From NCBI RefSeq assembly GCF_000368685.1, contig NZ_KB849626.1:294476-358475 (forward strand): 64,000 nt of DNA. Reading direction: 5' to 3'. How positions within the stretch are numbered: the first letter of the stretch is position 1; every line of letters begins with the position of its first letter. Positions 1 to 8,796 of this stretch are shown here, piece by piece. This DNA comes from Acinetobacter baylyi DSM 14961 = CIP 107474. Its GTDB lineage: Bacteria > Pseudomonadota > Gammaproteobacteria > Pseudomonadales > Moraxellaceae. The position numbers and the translations under genes were made by a program. The notes beneath the pieces were generated by a model. It did not search any database and had not been told where the DNA came from. It worked only from the letters and a program-made list of their open reading frames with translations.

Positions 1-485
1 TTGGTTAAATTCTGTTCAATTTTCCGCGCAAGGAAAATTTCGGTCAATTTACGTTTGAGTGTTCGCTCAGGTGATAAATAATAATTTTTAGCCACCTGCA
101 TGGTAATGGTTGAACCACCTGTTTGTACATTTGAACCAGTCACTGTCTCGCTTAAGGCACGCCCCAGACCTTTGAAGCTAATTCCGCTATGCTCAAAAAA
201 AGAAGAATCCTCTGCTGCCAGAAAAGCATGAATAAATGTTGGTGGAATCTGGTTGTATTCAACAGGCACAGAAAGCTTACCACCATACTCAGCAATCAGC
301 TGGTTATCCGAGGTGTATACTTGTAATGGTTTAAGAAGTGGCGCTTTCTTGAGCGAGCTCATTTCAGGAAGTGAGGGTGCAATGTAAAGATACATGCCGT
401 AGAAACCCATTGGAACTGAAACAAGTACCATGAGTATCAACAAAAAAAATGGGTGAACACGGCCCGAACTGGATAGCTTTTTCAT
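1..485 (-). CDS. ponA: Penicillin-binding protein 1A, N-terminal part (cut by window edge)
   Basis: Bifunctional peptidoglycan glycosyltransferase/transpeptidase of the inner membrane; only the first 161 codons are present. The protein starts MKKLSSSGRVHPFF, followed by one hydrophobic anchor. The family-51 glycosyltransferase domain then begins: a catalytic-Glu motif EDSSFFEHSGI (E-D-x-x-F-x-x-H-x-G) and GGSTITMQVAKN are both readable. It is divergent from pilM, the usual arrangement in gammaproteobacteria. The transpeptidase domain lies outside the window. The family call is firm; the 1A subtype rests mainly on the pilM neighbourhood. Confidence 0.93.
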   Translation of the reverse strand, partial: MKKLSSSGRVHPFFLLILMVLVSVPMGFYGMYLYIAPSLPEMSSLKKAPLLKPLQVYTSDNQLIAEYGGKLSVPVEYNQIPPTFIHAFLAAEDSSFFEHSGISFKGLGRALSETVTGSNVQTGGSTITMQVAKNYYLSPERTLKRKLTEIFLARKIEQNLT

Positions 486-650
486 AACAAGTGGGTTTTA
501 ATAAGAGCGAATAGCAAACTAATTGTCGGTCAGTATATCCTTTAGAAATACGGATTGTTAGATGAGTTATTGTATCCGTATAAAATTAATGACCTAAATG
601 GATTGGTATGCTGTTTTCTTGGGGATAAAAAAATAATAGGACATCGTATC

Positions 651-1712
651 GTGCTCAGGTTATATCGTAGGCCAAAGAAGGGGTTAGTGGGAGTCGATAT
701 TAGTTCGACTTCTGTTAAAGTATTAGAGCTATCTGTAAAGAATAATCAGTATCGTGTTGAGAGCTATGGTCTGGTGCCGTTGCTTGAAAATAGTGTTGTA
801 GAAAAAAATATTCTCAATCCAGAAGCGGTTGCAGATGCACTCACGCGTTCAATCAATCTGGCCAATCCCCAAGCTATCAATGCAGCGATTGCTGTTCCTA
901 CTTCTATGGTCGTACACAAGATTATAGAGATGGATGCAGATATGACCGATGATGAAAGGGAAGTTCAGATCCGTATGGATGCTGAGCGTTACATTCCCTT
1001 TCCTCTGGATGAGGTCAGCCTAGATTTTGAAGTGATGTCAGAGCCTCTTGCCAATCCTAATCGCGTGAGTGTTTTAATTGCTGCAACCCGTACAGAAAAT
1101 GTAGATACACGTATTGAGGTGCTTGAGCTGGCAGGGTTGACACCAAAGGTCGCAGATGTGGAAAGCTATGCCATGGAACGCGCATTTAGCGTATTTGCAG
1201 ATACGCTGCCTATGGGCGTAAATACCGTCGGTATTTTGGATATTGGACATACCATGACCACCCTGTCTGTGATGCAAAAAGGAAAAATCATCTATACGCG
1301 TGAGCAGGTTTTTGGTGGTAAGCAGCTTACTCAGGAAGTTCAAAAACGCTATGGCATGTCTTATGAGGAAGCTGGACGTGCGAAGAAGGACGGTTCTTTA
1401 CCTGAAGATTTCACTCAGGAAGTTTTTGAGCCTTATTTGGAAGCCTTGGTCCAGCAAGCGGCACGTTCTTTGCAGTTTTTCTTTTCATCTTCGCAATACA
1501 ATGAAATTGACCATATTTTATTGGCAGGAGGCAATGCAAACATTCTAGGATTATCTCGGTTATTACAGCAAAAGCTTGGTTATCGGGTGACGATTGCCAA
1601 TCCATTTTTACAAATGGAGTTTTCGCCTCAGGTCGATATTAAGAAAGTCGAAAATGATGCTGCTTCACTCATGGTCGCTTGTGGTCTGGCTCTGAGGAGT
1701 TTTGATGAATGA
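651..1712 (+). CDS. pilM: Type IV pilus assembly ATPase-like protein PilM
   Basis: Cytoplasmic actin-like protein that binds the N-terminus of PilN and anchors the pilus alignment complex at the inner membrane. Residues near the start (GLVGVDISSTSVKVLEL) form the first phosphate-binding loop of the FtsA/actin fold. GILDIGHTMTTLSV and LAGGNANILGL are the later nucleotide loops. An open frame extends upstream to 555, but I chose the GTG at 651: an AGGA lies just upstream and the family starts at this (M/V)LRLYRR sequence, giving 353 residues. The stop overlaps the pilN start (ATGA), so pilMNOPQ is translationally coupled. Confidence 0.95.
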   Translation: MLRLYRRPKKGLVGVDISSTSVKVLELSVKNNQYRVESYGLVPLLENSVVEKNILNPEAVADALTRSINLANPQAINAAIAVPTSMVVHKIIEMDADMTDDEREVQIRMDAERYIPFPLDEVSLDFEVMSEPLANPNRVSVLIAATRTENVDTRIEVLELAGLTPKVADVESYAMERAFSVFADTLPMGVNTVGILDIGHTMTTLSVMQKGKIIYTREQVFGGKQLTQEVQKRYGMSYEEAGRAKKDGSLPEDFTQEVFEPYLEALVQQAARSLQFFFSSSQYNEIDHILLAGGNANILGLSRLLQQKLGYRVTIANPFLQMEFSPQVDIKKVENDAASLMVACGLALRSFDE

Positions 1713-2347
1713 CAAAAATTAACCTGCTTCCGTGGCGAGATAAGCTGCGAGAAAAAAGAAAAAAAGAATTTCTGGTATTTAGCATATTGGTTGGGTTGTT
1801 GGGTTGTGCTGCAGTATTAATGGGATGGTTCTATTTTGGGCATAAATTAAACGATCAGGAACAAGCAAATCAGCTCATCTTGACGACTAACCAAGGATTA
1901 GATCAACAATTAAAATCACTGGATGGCCTGCAACAGCAACGGAATGCCATTGTGGAGCGGATGAAACTCATTCAAGGTTTACAGGCTCAGCGACCAGTCA
2001 CTGTTCGCCTTATTGATGAATTGGTACGTGTTACTCCGAGCAATATGTATTTAACTAAATTTACCCGTACAGGCGATAAGTTTACCATTGAAGGTAAAGC
2101 TGAAAGTCCGAATACTGTGGCCGAATTATTACGCAATCTTGAGGCATCAGCATGGTATCGAAATGCCTTTATGAACTCGTTTCTGGCAGCAGAAGACAAT
2201 AAGGATAAAACCCCAAGTTCTGTTGTGCCACGTGTCGAGGCGGGCTACGGCAGTTTCTTGGTGAGTGTCGATCTTGGTGAGCTAGGAACTTCTCTCGCGA
2301 CATCGGATCAACCTCAGACTCCACCTACTGCGGGAGTAAAACCATGA
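1709..2347 (+). CDS. pilN: Type IV pilus inner-membrane protein PilN
   Basis: Bitopic inner-membrane protein. A short cytoplasmic tail with the PilM-binding motif (TKINLLPWRD, residues 2-11) is followed by one membrane segment (about 24-45), a coiled coil, and a ferredoxin-like periplasmic domain that pairs with PilO. The INLLPWR motif is diagnostic of the family. It overlaps pilM by 4 bases and pilO by 4 bases. The C-terminus is a low-complexity Thr/Pro tail. Length, 212 residues, is normal. Confidence 0.96.
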   Translation: MTKINLLPWRDKLREKRKKEFLVFSILVGLLGCAAVLMGWFYFGHKLNDQEQANQLILTTNQGLDQQLKSLDGLQQQRNAIVERMKLIQGLQAQRPVTVRLIDELVRVTPSNMYLTKFTRTGDKFTIEGKAESPNTVAELLRNLEASAWYRNAFMNSFLAAEDNKDKTPSSVVPRVEAGYGSFLVSVDLGELGTSLATSDQPQTPPTAGVKP

Positions 2348-3081
2348 AACTTGATCAGCTTGATAAAACCCCAAAAGAATCTGGCCAACCTAAGAAAAAA
2401 CGCATGAATGTTGAAAAATTCTTTCAACAATTCAATATGCTGGATATGAGCAATTACGGCAGTTGGCCGCTCTCAGTCAAGATAACATGCTGGATTTTTA
2501 TTTTCTTTCTAGTCTGTGCGTTGGGCTACTTTGTGGTGATTCGACCTCAGCTTGACGATATTCAGACAGCGCAGGCGCAAGAAAAAAATCTGTTAAATGA
2601 ATTTCGCGAAAAACAGTCCAAACTTAGAAATTTACAACAGTACCAACATCAGCTTGAAGAAATGCGTGCGAGCTTTAATCAGCAGCTCACACAACTTCCC
2701 AAAGAAAGCGAAATTCCTGGATTGGTCGAAGATATTAATATGACAGGCGTAAATTCTGGTCTGAAATTTAAGAACATTCGTCTTGAAAATGAGGTTAAGC
2801 AGGAATTCTTTATTGAGCAACCCATTTCAATAGAGGCTACCGGGGATTATCATGCCTTTGGTGCCTTTGTGAGTGGTATTGCTGCATTACCTCGAATTGT
2901 GACCTTGCATGATTTTGTAATTGAAGCCAAACAGAGTAAAGAGAAAACCGATATTCCAGAAGTTGATTACGCTGTGAAAGCGAAAACATATCGTTACATT
3001 GGTGTCGATGAGCAGGGCAATGCATCAGCTGTTCAGGCCAATACCTCAACGACAACTCCTGCACAAGGAGGTACACCATAA
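2344..3081 (+). CDS. pilO: Type IV pilus inner-membrane protein PilO
   Basis: Partner of PilN in the alignment subcomplex. About 45 N-terminal cytoplasmic residues precede a single membrane helix (WIFIFFLVCALGYFVVI, about 52-68). A coiled coil follows (DDIQTAQAQEKNLLNEFREK), then a ferredoxin-like fold (SIEATGDYHAFGAFVSGIAAL). It is coupled to pilN by a 4-base overlap and to pilP by one base (TAATG). Length 245 residues. The Thr/Ala-rich C-terminal tail is low complexity. Confidence 0.96.
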   Translation: MKLDQLDKTPKESGQPKKKRMNVEKFFQQFNMLDMSNYGSWPLSVKITCWIFIFFLVCALGYFVVIRPQLDDIQTAQAQEKNLLNEFREKQSKLRNLQQYQHQLEEMRASFNQQLTQLPKESEIPGLVEDINMTGVNSGLKFKNIRLENEVKQEFFIEQPISIEATGDYHAFGAFVSGIAALPRIVTLHDFVIEAKQSKEKTDIPEVDYAVKAKTYRYIGVDEQGNASAVQANTSTTTPAQGGTP

Positions 3082-3605
3082 TGAACAATAAAATTTTGTG
3101 GTTGGGTTTAGTTATACTTGGGCTTTCAGGGTGCGACTCCCGTATAGATGCTATTCATCAGGAGATGGCGACTATTCGTAACCAGCCGCCATTACCTATT
3201 GAGCCAGCGCCTGTATTTATGCCTGTACCCAGCTTTCAATATTCTGCAAGCCAGTTGAGAAATCCATTTTTACCAAGTTCATTGGCTGCCGAGCTTAAGA
3301 TTATGTCGGGTAAACGCGTCTATCCGAACCTTGCGAGACCGAAACAACCTTTAGAAAGTTACGCACTAGAATCTCTGACCATGAAAGGTAGTATGCGTAA
3401 AATAAATGCACAAATCATGGCATTGATCCAGACACCAGATAATGAAATTGAACGCGTACAGGTCGGCAACTATATAGGGTTAAATTATGGACGAATTATT
3501 CGAATTACCCCTACGCAAATTGATTTAATGGAAATTGTACCAGATGGACATGATGGGTATATCGAACGACCTCGAAGTTTGGTCTTAATTGGGCCTAAGC
3601 CTTAA
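3081..3605 (+). CDS. pilP: Type IV pilus lipoprotein PilP
   Basis: Inner-membrane lipoprotein linking PilNO to the PilQ secretin across the periplasm. The signal peptide ends in a lipobox (LGLSGC, Cys near residue 18). A proline-rich linker (PPLPIEPAPVFMPVPS) precedes the HR domain, which includes NPFLPSS and YALESLTMKGSM and binds the N0 domain of PilQ. It has 174 residues and starts immediately at the pilO stop. Confidence 0.95.
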   Translation: MNNKILWLGLVILGLSGCDSRIDAIHQEMATIRNQPPLPIEPAPVFMPVPSFQYSASQLRNPFLPSSLAAELKIMSGKRVYPNLARPKQPLESYALESLTMKGSMRKINAQIMALIQTPDNEIERVQVGNYIGLNYGRIIRITPTQIDLMEIVPDGHDGYIERPRSLVLIGPKP

Positions 3606-3664
3606 AGTATAAAGGGATAACAATGAGAACAGATTTTAACGTTTTTACGACTGGGGGAGCTCCG

Positions 3665-5794
3665 ATGAAACAGATCATACGTCAATTTTCGATCGGGACA
3701 GTTGCTTATGCCATCATGCAGGTTGCAAGTGCTCAGGTTGCAATCACTAACGTGGTTCCAATGAATATTCCAGGACAAGGCACAGAAATTCGGGTCATGT
3801 TTAATGGATTGCCGCCTCAGCCTCAAGCCTATCAACTTGAGCAGCCAGCGCGTCTGATTCTGGATTTTGATAAAGCAGGTCAGAAGCTTGCAAAAAGCTT
3901 GATTCCTGTGACCACTAATGAAGCTAGCTCAATTGATGTTAGTTCGGATGATAAACGCGCCAGAGTTGTGGTTAATCTAAAAGATGCTGGCGCATTCACC
4001 ACACGCGTTGAAGGCAATGTTTTCATTCTTAAAATTAACAATATTCAATCGACTGCAACGCCTGTTGCAACGTCAGCACCTGCGCCTCAGCAGGGCATTG
4101 GTAATATCGGTTTTCAGCGTGGTGCTCAAGGTGAAGGGCTGGTTGTTATTGATTTGCAAGGAACAAATACGCCTGTTGATGTGCAGCAACAAGGCAGCAA
4201 AGTGGTGGTGCGTTTCCCAGGAATCAAAATACCCACACATTTAGCTCGTCGTCTAAATACAACTGATTTTGCAACACCTGTTGCTTCAATAGATTCCTAT
4301 AATGATGGCAGTAATGGGGTTATTTCCATTCAGTCTACGGGTAGCTACGAATATATGGCCTATCAGGCTGAAAATAAGCTCACCATTAGTTTAAAACGTC
4401 CGCAGGATAATGTACGCCTCAATTCCAAAAACAATCAGAATTATACAGGGAAAAAGATTTCTCTAGATTTTCAGGATATTGAAGTGCGCCGTGTACTACA
4501 GCTACTTGCAGACTTCACCAATATTAATATGGTCACTGCCGATTCTGTACAGGGTAATATTACGTTGCATCTTAAAGATGTACCTTGGGATCAGGCACTG
4601 GATATTATTTTAAAAACAAAAAATCTGGATAAACGCCGTAATGGGAATGTGATCTGGATTGCGCCTGTTTCAGAGTTGATTAAATCTGAAGAAGATGAAG
4701 CGAAGGCAATTGCGCAAAGTACCAAGCTTGCACCGCTACAAACTGAATATATTTTATTGAAATATGCTAAAGCTGCAGATATTGAAAAGTTAATTACCCA
4801 AGGGCGTAATAGTGGTACATCCAATAGCAATACGAATGGCAGTGCGACTGTTGAACCTTTAGGCGATAGTGTTGGAACTTTGCTGAGTCCAAGAGGAACC
4901 ATTTCCCTTGATCCGCGAACCAATACCTTAATTATTAATGATACCTCACAAAAAATTGACCAGATTCGTAAGATGATTGACTTACTGGATATTCCAGTCA
5001 AGCAGGTGATGATTGAAGCACGGATCGTACGTGCGACGACATCTTTTAGTAAAGAAATGGGTGTGAAATGGGGGATTTTATCTCAAGGTATCAATCAAAA
5101 TAGCAATCTGTTAGTGGGCGGGAGTGAAACAACGCTTTGGAACTTGCGTAACCCTGATAGTAACGGGACGTATACGATAGAACGTCCAGACAATCTGAAT
5201 GTGGATCTTGGTGTGACCACCACAGGTGCAAGCAGTATTGCCTTTGGTTTGATTAGTCTTTCTGATTTTATGCTGGATTTAGAACTTTCTGCGTTGCAGG
5301 CAGATGGATATGGTGAAGTCATTTCGACACCTAAAGTCATGTCGGCAGATAAGCAAAAGGCTAAAGTTGCAACCGGTGTTGAAGTTCCGTATCAATCAAC
5401 AACCAATTCGGCTGCTGGTTCAACGGCGACAACATCATTTAAAGAAGCATTACTCAGCCTTGAAGTAACACCTAATATTACCCCAGACGGCAAAATCTTG
5501 ATGGAACTCAACATTGCCAACGACTCAATTAACAGTTATGCCCAAAATGGCGAAGCGATTTTAAATAAAAATACCATTAACACCAATGTGCTGGTGAATA
5601 ATGGCGAAACTGTAGTATTGGGTGGCGTATTTGAGCAAACAACCAACAATGCCGTGACTAAAGTACCATTTTTAGGTGATCTTCCTTACGTTGGACGCCT
5701 ATTTAAGAAGACGGCCAAAAGTGAGGCAAAAAATGAGCTGCTAATTTTTGTGACGCCTCGAATAGTTAATGACACTATTGTTGGAAATCATTAA
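3665..5794 (+). CDS. pilQ: Type IV pilus secretin PilQ
   Basis: Outer-membrane ring through which the pilus is extruded and DNA is taken up. From the N-terminus it has a signal peptide (MKQIIRQFSIGTVAYAIMQ, likely cleaved after ASA), two AMIN domains, an N0 (STN) domain around KISLDFQDIEVRRVLQLLAD, an N1 domain and the secretin core ending VPFLGDLPYVGRLFK. The frame is open from 3623, but I chose the ATG at 3665: it has GGGGGAG upstream and starts a clean signal peptide (709 residues). A Gly/Ser/Asn-rich stretch at about 4810-4850 is the usual linker. Confidence 0.95.
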   Translation: MKQIIRQFSIGTVAYAIMQVASAQVAITNVVPMNIPGQGTEIRVMFNGLPPQPQAYQLEQPARLILDFDKAGQKLAKSLIPVTTNEASSIDVSSDDKRARVVVNLKDAGAFTTRVEGNVFILKINNIQSTATPVATSAPAPQQGIGNIGFQRGAQGEGLVVIDLQGTNTPVDVQQQGSKVVVRFPGIKIPTHLARRLNTTDFATPVASIDSYNDGSNGVISIQSTGSYEYMAYQAENKLTISLKRPQDNVRLNSKNNQNYTGKKISLDFQDIEVRRVLQLLADFTNINMVTADSVQGNITLHLKDVPWDQALDIILKTKNLDKRRNGNVIWIAPVSELIKSEEDEAKAIAQSTKLAPLQTEYILLKYAKAADIEKLITQGRNSGTSNSNTNGSATVEPLGDSVGTLLSPRGTISLDPRTNTLIINDTSQKIDQIRKMIDLLDIPVKQVMIEARIVRATTSFSKEMGVKWGILSQGINQNSNLLVGGSETTLWNLRNPDSNGTYTIERPDNLNVDLGVTTTGASSIAFGLISLSDFMLDLELSALQADGYGEVISTPKVMSADKQKAKVATGVEVPYQSTTNSAAGSTATTSFKEALLSLEVTPNITPDGKILMELNIANDSINSYAQNGEAILNKNTINTNVLVNNGETVVLGGVFEQTTNNAVTKVPFLGDLPYVGRLFKKTAKSEAKNELLIFVTPRIVNDTIVGNH

Positions 5795-5830
5795 TATAGT
5801 TTTAATTCAAGTAATTCAATAGGTGACTCC

Positions 5831-6373
5831 TTGCCAAGCAAAGAGTTTGACACCCTGCCAAATATTTATTTGGTAGGGCCCATGGGAGCAGGAAAGACAA
5901 CAGTCGGTCGACATTTAGCAGAGTTGTTAGGGCGTGAGTTTCTAGACAGTGATCATGAAATTGAGCGTAGAACAGGTGCAACCATCCCATGGATTTTTGA
6001 AAAAGAGGGTGAAATCGGATTTAGAAGTCGGGAAACCATTGTGCTGGATGATTTAACATCTCGACGGGATTTAGTGTTAGCAACAGGTGGTGGGGTGGTA
6101 ACACAACCAGCCAACCGGAGCTATTTAAAAACACGAGGTGTTGTTGTTTATTTATACACGCCTGTTGAGCTTCAGTTACAGCGTACCTATCGTGATAAAA
6201 ATAGACCTTTATTACAGGTTGAAAACCCTGAACAGCGTCTTCGTGATTTATTAAAGTTAAGAGATCCTTTATATCGCGATGTTGCACATCATATTATCGA
6301 AACAAATCAAGGTGCTGCCCGAGAGCTGGCTCAGCAAATTTTACGTGTGATTTTAAGTTCTGGATCACATTAA
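5831..6373 (+). CDS. aroK: Shikimate kinase AroK
   Basis: Phosphorylates shikimate to shikimate 3-phosphate in the chorismate pathway. A Walker A motif GPMGAGKTT lies near residues 16-24, followed by the shikimate-binding DSDHEIE and FRSRE motifs, the GGG motif (ATGGGVV) and the lid region with RPLL. The start is a TTG preceded by AGGTGA; no ATG lies upstream of the P-loop. It follows pilQ by 36 bases and precedes aroB, a very conserved arrangement. Length 180 residues. Confidence 0.95.
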   Translation: MPSKEFDTLPNIYLVGPMGAGKTTVGRHLAELLGREFLDSDHEIERRTGATIPWIFEKEGEIGFRSRETIVLDDLTSRRDLVLATGGGVVTQPANRSYLKTRGVVVYLYTPVELQLQRTYRDKNRPLLQVENPEQRLRDLLKLRDPLYRDVAHHIIETNQGAARELAQQILRVILSSGSH

Positions 6374-6394
6374 GTTTTTACTGGTTTAAATTTT

Positions 6395-7483
6395 ATGCAA
6401 ACTCTACACGTTGAATTAGGCGATCGCCGTTATCCGATATTTATTGGTAGTCAGCTAAATCCTCAGAATCTACTCGCACCTTATATCAAGGGTCGTCAGG
6501 TCATGATTGTGACCAACACCACGTTAGAACAATTATATTTGCAACATTATCAAGATGCATTACATGCACTTGATAAGCAGGTGGCGGTTTGTGTATTGCC
6601 TGACGGTGAAAAATATAAAAATATTGAACACCTTAATCTGATTTTTGATGCATTGCTAAAGGCTGGCTTCAATCGGGACTGTACTGTTTTAGCTTTAGGT
6701 GGAGGTGTCATTGGGGATATGGCTGGCTTTGCCGCTGCGAGTTTTCAGCGCGGTGTGTATTTTGTGCAGATACCTACCACTTTGTTATCTCAGGTCGATT
6801 CAAGTGTAGGTGGTAAAACAGGTATTAACCATCCACTTGGCAAAAATATGATTGGTGCATTTAAGCAGCCTGAAGTGGTCATGGCAGATATGTCACAGTT
6901 AAAGACTCTGCCACCACGTGAACTTTCAGCAGGCTTGGCTGAGGTCATCAAGTATGCGCTACTTGGGGATATTGAGTTTTTAGGCTGGCTTGAAACGCAT
7001 ATGGACGGCCTGATTGCAGGCGATGAAACTTTGTTGGCCGAGGCTGTATATCGCTCTTGTGCACACAAAGCCCGAATAGTTGCCAATGATGAAAAAGAGC
7101 AGGGCGAACGTGCCTTGCTGAATCTAGGGCATACTTTTGGTCATGCCATTGAGTCTTATCTTGGCTATGGTGAGTGGCTACATGGTGAGGCGGTTGCAAC
7201 AGGTATGGTGATGGCAGCAGATTTATCACACCGTCTGGGCTGGATTTCATCAGGTGATCTTGAGCGTACAAAAAAAATTATCCAGCGTGCCAATTTGCCG
7301 ATATCATGTCCGCCAATTCCACTGGATGAGTTCTTGTCTTACATGTCGCATGATAAGAAAGTACTCAATGGACAATTAAGACTGGTATTATTGCAACAGT
7401 TAGGACAAGCAATCATTACCAAGACATTTGATGTTGAGATGATGAAAGCAGCAATTCTAGCAAATCAAGCAAGTCATACATAA
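6395..7483 (+). CDS. aroB: 3-dehydroquinate synthase AroB
   Basis: NAD- and metal-dependent conversion of DAHP to 3-dehydroquinate, second step of the shikimate pathway. Visible motifs are the NAD-binding [13 protein letters not shown], the substrate-binding [13 protein letters not shown], and metal ligands in [20 protein letters not shown] and [11 protein letters not shown]. It has 362 residues, the normal length, and lies 21 bases downstream of aroK, so the two are probably cotranscribed. Confidence 0.96.
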   Translation: MQTLHVELGDRRYPIFIGSQLNPQNLLAPYIKGRQVMIVTNTTLEQLYLQHYQDALHALDKQVAVCVLPDGEKYKNIEHLNLIFDALLKAGFNRDCTVLALGGGVIGDMAGFAAASFQRGVYFVQIPTTLLSQVDSSVGGKTGINHPLGKNMIGAFKQPEVVMADMSQLKTLPPRELSAGLAEVIKYALLGDIEFLGWLETHMDGLIAGDETLLAEAVYRSCAHKARIVANDEKEQGERALLNLGHTFGHAIESYLGYGEWLHGEAVATGMVMAADLSHRLGWISSGDLERTKKIIQRANLPISCPPIPLDEFLSYMSHDKKVLNGQLRLVLLQQLGQAIITKTFDVEMMKAAILANQASHT

Positions 7484-7492
7484 GGTGAAAGC

Positions 7493-8344
7493 ATGACAGC
7501 ACATCGCACAGTTTGGCAAAAGATTCAGCACTATAGCTGGCTGGTCTGTGCGCTTGCCTGTCTGTTTCTGGCGCTGATATTTTGGGCAGTTAATGATTCA
7601 GATAAACTGATTGAAATGGATCGTTCCGATGTTGCCCAGACACAAGTACAAATCCAGCCAGAAAAAGTAACCGCGACCAGTCATTTAGGCATGTTGTCCG
7701 ATGAAGTAAAACCTCTCGATCTGACCACTCGCGTTGTGACCGCGAATTTGCATGAGTCTGAGTTTCGAGGAACCAAATTCATACAGGAAAATAAGAAAAA
7801 CTGGACGATTGAGGTTTTTCGTACTTCTGATGAAGATATCGTCAAAAATTATTTAAAAACCCGAGATGACCGTAAAAATTTTATTTATTTACGTTTAACT
7901 GGCGATACGCAACAAGAACAGTATGTTCTGACTTATGGTAACTTTACGAGTGACAGTGCAGCGGCATTAGAGCTTAAACAGTTGAATTTAAAATTGCCAG
8001 CTTCGGTACATCCTCACACTGTCTTGTTTTCAAGTTATGCACCTTTAATTAATGATTTGGGGGCAGATGAATTAGGACTTAATGCACAGCTTTATGAGGT
8101 CAATCTTAATCCAGTGGCACTGCCAAGAGTTGAGACACCATCATCAACCAATGCGCCATCGGTCACCAGTTCAACAGCAACGACCAGCACGACAGTCACA
8201 CGACGTGATACACAAGGTAATGTTGTGGATGTGCGTCAATCAAAAACGAGCGTTGACCCTGTTCCAGCAACTACGAAAGCACCAACTACAGAACAGAAGT
8301 TACCAAAAACGCAAGAACGCGAGATTAGTGATCCATTCAATTGA
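7493..8344 (+). CDS. SPOR-domain-like inner-membrane protein downstream of aroB
   Basis: Probable peptidoglycan-associated protein in the position DamX holds after aroB in many gammaproteobacteria. One membrane segment is visible (about residues 15-36, WLVCALACLFLALIFWAV). A domain resembling SPOR follows (NWTIEVFRTSDEDIVKNYL ... YVLTYGNFTS), of the kind that binds denuded glycan at division sites. The C-terminus is a Ser/Thr/Pro-rich tail. It lies 9 bases after aroB. The SPOR call rests on pattern and context only. Confidence 0.75.
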   Translation: MTAHRTVWQKIQHYSWLVCALACLFLALIFWAVNDSDKLIEMDRSDVAQTQVQIQPEKVTATSHLGMLSDEVKPLDLTTRVVTANLHESEFRGTKFIQENKKNWTIEVFRTSDEDIVKNYLKTRDDRKNFIYLRLTGDTQQEQYVLTYGNFTSDSAAALELKQLNLKLPASVHPHTVLFSSYAPLINDLGADELGLNAQLYEVNLNPVALPRVETPSSTNAPSVTSSTATTSTTVTRRDTQGNVVDVRQSKTSVDPVPATTKAPTTEQKLPKTQEREISDPFN

Positions 8345-8352
8345 TAATAAAA

Positions 8353-8409
8353 GTTCCAAAATAGAGCATTAATTTTGATCAAATAACATAAATTGCACTA
8401 TTTTGGTTC
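8353..8409 (+). promoter_or_regulatory. Pair of NtrC-like enhancer sites upstream of gltB
   Basis: GCACTATTTTGGTTC (8395-8409) closely matches the NtrC consensus GCAC-Y-AT-N-TTGGTGC. A second, inverted copy, GTTCCAAAATAGAGC, lies at 8353-8367. Their centres are 42 bases apart, about four helical turns, as expected for cooperative enhancer binding. They lie about 90-140 bases upstream of the sigma-54 core at 8496. The pattern is seen in the sequence; NtrC binding is inferred. Confidence 0.7.
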
Positions 8410-8495
8410 GTAAAATGCTTAGCGAATTAAAGTTGCAAAAATATAAAAAAAATTATTGCTTTATATATAAATAGCTTAAATAAATCTTAAGGAAG

Positions 8496-8512
8496 TTGGC
8501 ATCCTTTTTGCA
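8496..8512 (+). promoter_or_regulatory. Sigma-54 promoter of gltBD
   Basis: TTGGCATCCTTTTTGCA has the -24 GG and -12 GC separated by exactly 10 bases and matches the RpoN consensus (TGGCAC-N5-TTGCA) except at one base. Transcription would start near 8523, leaving a leader of about 270 bases. A third NtrC-like sequence (GTCCTATTTTGGCGC, 8539-8553) lies just downstream of this start. The gap 8345-8796 holds no convincing gene. The leader also carries hairpins at 8581-8598 and 8694-8713. Confidence 0.8.
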
Positions 8513-8796
8513 TTTTTGATGCGCTAATTGATCAATTTGTCCTATTTTGGCGCCAAGCCGTCATAAAATTCAGTTAGCATGCGAAATCGTCGTTTCGCCT
8601 GCTTTAAAAAAGTGCGAAATAACTCAACACGTTTTTGTCATTAACTTTATGCCATATACTGCTAAAAAAGCGTATATTCAGGAAGTAACGCAAAAATGTT
8701 TTGTGAAACATTTAGCTTTACGTGAGTAGATAGACAACGTCGCGAAGTAATTGATCGTTATACGCTCGAAAGAGCCATGTTGAAGAAGGGTACGCT

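Noticed and set aside
8082..8372. 96-codon open frame overlapping the SPOR-like gene
   Set aside because: Shadow frame of a low-complexity Ser/Thr-rich region; His/Arg-rich translation without protein character.
8547..8729. 60-codon open frame in the gltB leader
   Set aside because: No ribosome binding site, no recognisable protein character, and it overlaps the predicted transcript leader with its hairpins and an NtrC-like site.
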